A DNA stretch of 64,000 bases, taken from the NCBI RefSeq assembly GCF_014174475.1, contig NZ_JACJUD010000005.1:124001-188000 (forward strand), given 5' to 3'. Numbering within the stretch: position 1 is the first letter of the stretch; each line of letters starts with the position of its first letter. This stretch comes from Aquipseudomonas ullengensis (lineage in GTDB: Bacteria; Pseudomonadota; Gammaproteobacteria; Pseudomonadales; Pseudomonadaceae). Below, piece by piece: positions 58,422 to 64,000 of the stretch. The notes below the pieces were generated by a model. It worked only from the letters and a program-made list of their open reading frames with translations, was not told the DNA's origin and searched no databases. The position numbers were made by a program, and so were the translations under genes.

Positions 58422-59669
58422 ATGTGGCCTCAGATCGCCCCCATCAGCTCGCTATTGACCGGAGTCGCACTCCTGCTGCTCGGCAATGGCCTGCTCAACA
58501 CCCTGCTCACCCTCAAAGGGGCGGAACAGGGCTACTCGACGACCCTGCTCGGGCTGATCATGTCCGGCTACTTCACCGGCTACTTTCTCGGCAACTGGCT
58601 GGGTGGGCCGCTGATCCGCCGCGTCGGCCATATCCGCGCCTTCGCCTTCTGCTGCGCGCTGGCCGCCATCTGCGCGCTGCTGCATGTGCTGATCATCAAC
58701 CCCTGGGTCTGGGTGGCACTGCGCTTGATCTACGGCGTCGCCCTGATCTGCCTGTACATGGTCATCGAGAGCTGGCTCAACGCCCGCGCCAACAGCGACA
58801 ACCGCGGCAAGATCCTGGCCCTGTACATGGCGGTCAACCTGGGCGCCCTGGCGCTCGGCCAGCAGTTGCTGCGCCTCGACACCTCGCTCGGTTTCACCCT
58901 GTTCGCCCTGGCCGGCATGATCATCGTCTCGGCGCTGATGCCGGTCACCCTCACCCGCCAGCTGCAGCCCACCCTGCCAGACTCGCCGAGTGCCAACTTG
59001 CGCGAGATGCTGCGCATCGCCCCGCTGGCGCTGGCGGCCTCGGCGCTGTCCGGCCTCGGGCTGAGTGGCTTCTGGGGTATGGCGCCGGCTTACGCCAACC
59101 TGATCAGCCTGGACGCCGCTGGCGTCGGCCTGCTGATGACCCTGACCATCCTCGGTGGCGCCCTGCTGCAATGGCCTATCGGCCGTTACTCTGACCGCCA
59201 CGATCGACGCAAGGTGCTGAGCTGGGTGGTGGCCGGCGCCGCGCTAGCCGCCGCCACGATGGTGATACTGGGCCCGGGTACGCCGCTGCTCGCGCTGTTT
59301 TTCCTGTTCGGCGGCCTGTCGTTCGCCATCTACCCACTGGCGGTGGCCCTGCTGATCGACCAGTTGCACCCGGACGAAGTCCTGAGCGGCTCGGCCAGCC
59401 TGTTGCTGGTCAACGGCATCGGTTCGTCCTGCGGCCCGTTGCTGGCCGGTCTGTTGATGCAGCAGTTCGGCGCGGTGGCGCTACCGGTTTACTTCACCGC
59501 CACGCTCGGCGTGCTGGCCATGTACGCCTTCTACCGCATCCACCGGGTCAGCGACCTGATCGCCGAGTCGCCGGCGCAGTTCGTGCCGATGCTGCGTACC
59601 GGCCCGACGGCGCTGGAAATGGTGCCAGAGGCACCTACGCCAGACGCCGAACCACCAGGCACCCGTTAA
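58422..59669 (+). CDS. MFS transporter (YcaD-like)
   Basis: This 415-residue inner-membrane transporter has 12 predicted helices. The start at 58422 (MWPQIAPISSLLTGVALLLL) matches the first helix, and the MFS signature GGPLIRRVGHIRAF lies between TM2 and TM3, with GRYSDRHDRRKVL in the central loop. It resembles E. coli YcaD-type proteins. The substrate is unknown. Confidence 0.85.
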   Translation: MWPQIAPISSLLTGVALLLLGNGLLNTLLTLKGAEQGYSTTLLGLIMSGYFTGYFLGNWLGGPLIRRVGHIRAFAFCCALAAICALLHVLIINPWVWVALRLIYGVALICLYMVIESWLNARANSDNRGKILALYMAVNLGALALGQQLLRLDTSLGFTLFALAGMIIVSALMPVTLTRQLQPTLPDSPSANLREMLRIAPLALAASALSGLGLSGFWGMAPAYANLISLDAAGVGLLMTLTILGGALLQWPIGRYSDRHDRRKVLSWVVAGAALAAATMVILGPGTPLLALFFLFGGLSFAIYPLAVALLIDQLHPDEVLSGSASLLLVNGIGSSCGPLLAGLLMQQFGAVALPVYFTATLGVLAMYAFYRIHRVSDLIAESPAQFVPMLRTGPTALEMVPEAPTPDAEPPGTR

Positions 59670-59680
59670 TCCCGCTCACC

Positions 59681-60103
59681 TCAGGCGAGTGCCTGGCAGT
59701 CGCCAGAGAAGTTGATCATCCATGGCACGCCGAAACGGTCGGTGAGCATGGCGAAGCCTTCGGCCCAGAAAGTCTTCTGCAACTCCATCTGCACCGAGCC
59801 CTGAGCCGCCAGCTCGCGATACAGGCGCTCGGCATGCGCCAGGTCGTCGGCCTGGATCGAAATATGGCAGCCTTTGATCCCACCATGGGAATCGCCCGGC
59901 ATGTTGTCAGAGCCCATCAGCAGCTCGCCGCCCGCACTCAGGCTGGCGTGCATGGTGCGGTCGCGGTGTTCCGCTGGCACGTCGCCGCAGGCCGGGCTGT
60001 CGGCGAACGGCATCACCATCAGTTCGCCGCCGAACACCTGCTGATAGAAGCGGAAAGCCTCGGCACACTGGCCGTCAAAGATCAGGTAGGCATGGAGTTT
60101 CAT
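59681..60103 (-). CDS. VOC-family (PhnB-like) protein
   Basis: This 140-residue glyoxalase/bleomycin-resistance fold protein (MKLHAYLIFDGQCAEAFRFY, GGELMVMPFAD, GCHISIQADDLAHAERLY, RFGVPWMINF) matches the 3-demethylubiquinone methyltransferase-like/PhnB group. Its role is unknown. It lies 10 bases downstream of the YciI-type gene on the same strand and is probably co-transcribed with it. Confidence 0.85.
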   Translation of the reverse strand: MKLHAYLIFDGQCAEAFRFYQQVFGGELMVMPFADSPACGDVPAEHRDRTMHASLSAGGELLMGSDNMPGDSHGGIKGCHISIQADDLAHAERLYRELAAQGSVQMELQKTFWAEGFAMLTDRFGVPWMINFSGDCQALA

Positions 60104-60113
60104 TTCGTCCTCC

Positions 60114-60536
60114 TCAATTCTTGTTCATCTGGGCGCGCAGGCGTTCTTCCTGCTCACGCAACTCGGGAGTGAAGGCTTCGCCGAAGTCCTCGGCCGCAAA
60201 TATCTGGCGAATCTCGATCTCACTGTCGCCCGGCATCGGGTTGGGGCAGCGCTTGACCCAGTCGATGCACTCGGCCAGCGAGGCCACTTCCCACAGCCAG
60301 AAGCCGGCGATCAGCTCCTTGGTCTCAGCGAACGGGCCATCGACCACGCTGCGCTGGCTGCCGGAAAAGCGCACCCGGGCACCTCGCGAGCTGGGATGCA
60401 GCCCCTCGCCCGCCTGCATCACCCCGGCTTTGACCAGTTCCTCGTTGTATTGGCCCATGGCCGCCAGCAGCTCCTCGCTGGGCATTTCACCGGCTTCCGA
60501 CTCCGGGGTGGCTTTGACTATCACCATGAAACGCAT
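60114..60536 (-). CDS. YciI/DGPF-domain protein
   Basis: This 140-residue protein begins MRFMVIVKATPESEAGEMPS and contains VVDGPFAETKELIAGFWLWE, the DGPF signature of YCII-related proteins that often accompany ECF sigma factors and VOC proteins. No sigma factor gene lies here. The function is unknown; it forms a two-gene unit with the VOC protein. Confidence 0.85.
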   Translation of the reverse strand: MRFMVIVKATPESEAGEMPSEELLAAMGQYNEELVKAGVMQAGEGLHPSSRGARVRFSGSQRSVVDGPFAETKELIAGFWLWEVASLAECIDWVKRCPNPMPGDSEIEIRQIFAAEDFGEAFTPELREQEERLRAQMNKN

Positions 60537-60772
60537 TGTCGCTCTCCTCTTCTATACATCCCTGGTTACCGCCGCACGTGCTGCGGCTCTGTGGAGTAGT
60601 CGAAGCAGCACACGGCCATTCGACAGCTGCCTGAGATTTTTAGTCGAATTTCGCCAACCAGCCTTCCAGCGCCCTGAGTCGACAGCCTCTGCAGGCCAGG
60701 AAAAGCCTGATCCTGCCCGTCCAGCGGTGAACTAGGCTTAGTCCACCGCCCGACTGCGTTGGAGTGCTACCC

Positions 60773-62380
60773 ATGAAAATTCGCCAGAAGATGATCGCCA
60801 GCGGCGTCATCAGTGTGATCGCCGCTGCCCTGCTCGGCGGCATCGGTTTCTGGGGACAAACCCGCCTGGCCGAGGCACTGGCCGAGAACGAGCTGAGCGT
60901 AACCGCCCTGCGCAATCACCTGGAGGGCGACATGATGCACGACGCCCTGCGCGCCGATGTGCTCGCCGCCTTCGTTGCCGAGGCCGGTGACAGCGCCGCA
61001 GCCGAGCAGGTGCGCAGCGACCTGCATGAGCACAGCGCCTGGTTCCAGCGCGCCCTGGAAGCCAACTCCAAGTTGCCGCTGAGCGCCAACATCCGCCAGG
61101 CGATTGCCGACTCCAAGCCGGCACTGACCACCTACATCGCCGAAGCCGAACGCATCAGCGCCAGTGCGCTGCGTGATCCACAGGCCGCGCGCAGCGAGCT
61201 ACCCAACTTCATGCAAAGCTTCGGCGTGCTGGAAGAGAAGAATGAAGCGCTCAGCGGGCTGATCGAACAGCATGCCGCAAAAACCCGCAGCGACAGCGAA
61301 GCCGCGGTACGCCAGGCCGCCTGGCTGCTGATCGGCGGCATCCTGGTAGTATGCTGCCTGCTCACCCTGCTCACCGGCCAGCTGATGAAAGCCGTGCTGC
61401 GCCCGCTGGAAAAGACCGTAGCCGTGGCCCGCGCCATTGCCCAGGGCAACCTGCGCAGCATCATCAGCGTCGACAGCAACGACGAAGCCGGCCAGTTGCA
61501 ACAGGCCCTGGCCGACATGCAGGGCAACCTGCGGCAGATGATCGAAACCATCCGCCAGGAAAGCACCCAGTTGCAGCAGACCGCCCAGCACCTCAACGAC
61601 GCCTCGCAAAGCATCGTGCACAGCGCCAATGCCGAATCCGACAGCGCCACCAGCATGGCCGCCGCCATGGAACAGATGATCCAGAACATCGCGCAGATCG
61701 CCGTCCACGCCCGCGATGCCCAGGAAATCTCCTCGCAATCCGAAGACCTGGCCAGCAGCGGCGGCCAGGTGATCCTCGGCGTGGTCGAAGGCATGAGCCG
61801 GATCGCCGACGCGGTCAACGAGTCCTCCACCACCATCACCGCCCTGGGCCAGTCGTCCGAAGAAATCCACTCGATCATCCAGGTGATCAAGAGCATCGCC
61901 GAGCAGACCAACCTACTCGCCCTCAACGCCGCCATCGAAGCGGCACGGGCTGGCGAGGCCGGACGTGGCTTTGCCGTGGTCGCCGACGAGGTGCGCAACC
62001 TGGCGGCCCGCACCGCGCAATCGACCCAGGAAATCACCAGCATGATCGAGCGTATCCGCAGCAGCACCGAGCAAGCGGTGAACAGCATGCAGACCGGCGT
62101 GACGCGGGTGAACGACGGCGTCAGCCTGGCCCGCCAGGCCGGCGAGTCGATCAATGAAATCAGGGGCGGCGCGCACCGCGCAGCGGAAGTGGTGGAGGAG
62201 ATTTCCCACACCATCGGCGAGCAGAGCAAGGCCAGCAGCGAAGTGGCCCAGCGCGTCGAACACATCGCCCAGATGTCGCAACAGAACAACCGCACTGTGC
62301 ATGACCTGGCCGGCGCCGCCCAGCGCCTGGAAGGCGTGGTGCGCAGCATGCAGAACTCGGTGCTGCAGTTTCAGACGTGA
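60773..62380 (+). CDS. Methyl-accepting chemotaxis protein
   Basis: This 535-residue transducer has TM1 at ~10-28, a helical periplasmic sensor (~30-185), TM2 at ~187-208 ([20 protein letters not shown]), a HAMP domain and a long signalling coil. The hairpin tip is [20 protein letters not shown] followed by [17 protein letters not shown]. The ligand is unknown. The ATG at 60773 is preferred to an upstream codon. No che gene adjoins. Confidence 0.92.
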   Translation: MKIRQKMIASGVISVIAAALLGGIGFWGQTRLAEALAENELSVTALRNHLEGDMMHDALRADVLAAFVAEAGDSAAAEQVRSDLHEHSAWFQRALEANSKLPLSANIRQAIADSKPALTTYIAEAERISASALRDPQAARSELPNFMQSFGVLEEKNEALSGLIEQHAAKTRSDSEAAVRQAAWLLIGGILVVCCLLTLLTGQLMKAVLRPLEKTVAVARAIAQGNLRSIISVDSNDEAGQLQQALADMQGNLRQMIETIRQESTQLQQTAQHLNDASQSIVHSANAESDSATSMAAAMEQMIQNIAQIAVHARDAQEISSQSEDLASSGGQVILGVVEGMSRIADAVNESSTTITALGQSSEEIHSIIQVIKSIAEQTNLLALNAAIEAARAGEAGRGFAVVADEVRNLAARTAQSTQEITSMIERIRSSTEQAVNSMQTGVTRVNDGVSLARQAGESINEIRGGAHRAAEVVEEISHTIGEQSKASSEVAQRVEHIAQMSQQNNRTVHDLAGAAQRLEGVVRSMQNSVLQFQT

Positions 62381-62425
62381 ATGAGGCGGCCCCCGAGCAG
62401 GCAAACCGCCGGCGCCCTGCCCGAC

Positions 62426-64000
62426 TCAGCGCGGTGCCTGCAAACCTGACAGCGGGCTGCTCGCCGAGACAGTCGACCTGGCAAAATCCGCGAAATACTC
62501 AGCCGCCATCGGCCGGGCGAACAGGTAGCCCTGCCCCTGATCGCAGCCCAGCTCGGCCAGCAACTGGCGCACGGCCTCATCCTCGATGCCCTCGGCGGTG
62601 GTCAGCAGCTTGAGGCTTTTAGCCATCTGGATGATCGCCGTGACGATGGCCTGATCCTGGGCATTGTCCTGCAGGCGGCGCACGAACGACTGGTCGATCT
62701 TCAGCTTGTCGACGCGAAAACGCTGCAGGTAGGACAGGTTGGAATAGCCGGTGCCGAAGTCATCGATGGACAGCTTCACGCCCAGCGCCTTGAGGCGATA
62801 GAGCATGTCGATGAAGGCTTCGGAATCCTGCAGCAGAATCGACTCGGTCAGTTCCAGTTCCAGGCAGGCCGGGTTAAGGCCGTAGCGGTTGAGGGCCGCG
62901 CGCACCATGACCTCCAGGTTGCTGCGGCGAAACTGCACAGCCGAGAGGTTGACCGACACCACCATGCGCGGCAGACCCGCGGCCTGCCAGAGCATCATCT
63001 GCCGGCACGCCTCGTTGAGCACCCACTCGCCGATCTCGACGATCAGCCCCGAGCGCTCGGCCACGCCGATGAAGCGATCCGGCGCGATCATCCCCAACTG
63101 CGGGTGCTGCCAGCGGATCAGCGCCTCGGTGGCCAACAGGCGACCGCTGCGGATATCCACGATCGGCTGGTAATGCAGCACGAACTCCTCGCGGGCCAGG
63201 GCCTGACGCAGGTCCAGCTCCAGCCCCAGGCGCTCGTGGGTATCGGCGTTCATCTGCGCGTCGAAGAAGCAAAAGCCATTACGCCCCGCCGCCTTGGCCT
63301 GGTACATGGCCATGTCCGCATGCATCAGCAGTGTTTCGAAATCGTCGCCATCCTCGGGAAACAGGGCGATGCCGATGGAGATCGAGGTGACGATCTGCAT
63401 GCCCTTGAGGGCGAAGGGCTGCGCCAGTTTCTCCTGCACCTGCGCGGCCACGGCCGACACCGCCGCCGGGTCGTCGACATCGGCCAGGGTCATCAGAAAC
63501 TCGTCACCGCCCTGGCGGCTCACCGTATCCATCTCGCGCACGGAGCCCTGCAGGCGCAGGGCAACCTCCTTGAGCAACTCGTCGCCGGCGCTATGGCCAA
63601 GGGAGTCGTTGATGGTCTTGAAGTTGTCCAGGTCGAGAAACAGCAGCGCCACGCGCTTGCCGTAGCGCCGCGCCTGGCCGATGGCCTGTTCCATGCGGTC
63701 GTGGACCAGCAGGCGGTTGGGCAGATTGGTCAGCGCATCGTGCTGCGCCAGGTGGGTAAAGTTGGCTTCGGAATCCTTCACCCGCAGGATTTCCTGCTGC
63801 AGGCGCAACAGCGTGCGGCGCAGGTCATTGGCCAGCAGCCACACCGCCGCCGCACACATCAGCAGGATGCTGCTGACGTTGACCATCCGCCCGATGCTCA
63901 GCGGCCGCGGTTCGAAATGCTGCAGGCCACTGAGCGCCGCATAAGTGAGGAACGCCACCACCGCCAGCATGCTCAGCAGCAGGCCGATGAACTGGCGCAG
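62426..64000 (-). CDS. GGDEF-EAL protein (N-terminus beyond window)
   Basis: The frame is open to the right edge (LRQFIGLLLSMLAVVAFLTY), so the membrane-spanning N-terminus is incomplete; at least two helices are visible. A GGDEF domain with RQGGDEF follows (~125-280 from the in-window ATG at 63970). An EAL domain comes next with EALIRW, ELTESILL and DDFGTGYSNLSYL, the residues needed for c-di-GMP hydrolysis. A phosphodiesterase with a possibly regulatory GGDEF domain is the likeliest reading. Confidence 0.9.
   Translation of the reverse strand: MRQFIGLLLSMLAVVAFLTYAALSGLQHFEPRPLSIGRMVNVSSILLMCAAAVWLLANDLRRTLLRLQQEILRVKDSEANFTHLAQHDALTNLPNRLLVHDRMEQAIGQARRYGKRVALLFLDLDNFKTINDSLGHSAGDELLKEVALRLQGSVREMDTVSRQGGDEFLMTLADVDDPAAVSAVAAQVQEKLAQPFALKGMQIVTSISIGIALFPEDGDDFETLLMHADMAMYQAKAAGRNGFCFFDAQMNADTHERLGLELDLRQALAREEFVLHYQPIVDIRSGRLLATEALIRWQHPQLGMIAPDRFIGVAERSGLIVEIGEWVLNEACRQMMLWQAAGLPRMVVSVNLSAVQFRRSNLEVMVRAALNRYGLNPACLELELTESILLQDSEAFIDMLYRLKALGVKLSIDDFGTGYSNLSYLQRFRVDKLKIDQSFVRRLQDNAQDQAIVTAIIQMAKSLKLLTTAEGIEDEAVRQLLAELGCDQGQGYLFARPMAAEYFADFARSTVSASSPLSGLQAPR

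Noticed and set aside
58452..59201. 249-codon minus-strand frame inside the MFS gene
   Set aside because: It is Gln/Arg/Asp-rich, antisense to membrane helices of a complete transporter, and has no start signal.

Overview
The window is a piece of a Pseudomonas chromosome. The right half keeps the gene order of the P. aeruginosa PA0871-PA0905 region (from memory): phhB, phhA, phhR, acsA, the aot arginine/ornithine transporter with argR, the aru/ast arginine succinyltransferase operon, alaS, lysC, rsmA, tRNA-Ser and tRNA-Arg. The AmrZ protein at 30087 and the REP-like intergenic repeats point the same way. The left half (1 to about 29,660) is accessory DNA, shown by integrases, IS elements, truncated genes, uneven base composition and a broken tRNA gene at the junction.

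Left to right. (1) 1-4270: an AT-rich mobile module with two overlapping recombinase genes, a 424-residue tyrosine recombinase followed by a very large, incomplete one. The pair resembles GmtY/GmtZ of gamma-mobile-trio islands. (2) 4337-5941: a complete IS3-family element lying between remnants of two unrelated genes. (3) 5946-23308: a heavy-metal block with DsbA/DsbB-like thiol enzymes, a CzcCBA RND efflux system, the CzcRS two-component system, one truncated and one intact OprD-type porin, a lipoprotein nuclease, a small exported protein, a DUF3703 protein, a CadA P-type ATPase and its regulator CadR. A dyad ATTACA-N4-TGTAAT recurs upstream of three transcription units here and is a candidate common operator. 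(4) 23612-29143: a block bounded by two IS3-like end remnants. It holds an SRAP-like protein and, behind a divergent XRE regulator, an operon-like row: winged-helix/coiled-coil protein, SF2 helicase, HAD_SAK-type HAD protein, inositol-monophosphatase-like enzyme, AbrB-like protein and HAD hydrolase. I do not recognise this as a named system; it is the best candidate here for something undescribed. (5) 29526-29719: a complete but divergent tRNA-Arg(CCU) beside a tRNA-Arg(CCU) gene that stops in its T-loop, which marks the island/core junction.

Core part, 30087-64000. amrZ, mgtE and a small secreted protein are followed by two tRNA-Arg(ACG), tRNA-Ser(GCU), rsmA, lysC and alaS. aruC-aruF-aruG-astD-astB-(95-residue protein)-astE is one arginine catabolic operon, with a terminator-like hairpin after aruC. 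argR and aotJQMP give regulation and uptake for the same pathway, and ArgR-like half-sites lie upstream of aruC and aotJ. acsA follows. phhR faces phhA-phhB (phenylalanine hydroxylase and pterin recycling) with a TyrR/PhhR-like box between them. The right end holds a PAS-GGDEF protein, ArfB, an MFS transporter, a VOC protein, a YciI-type protein, a chemoreceptor and a GGDEF-EAL protein cut by the window edge.

All homology statements come from reading translations and from remembered family features; no database search was run.
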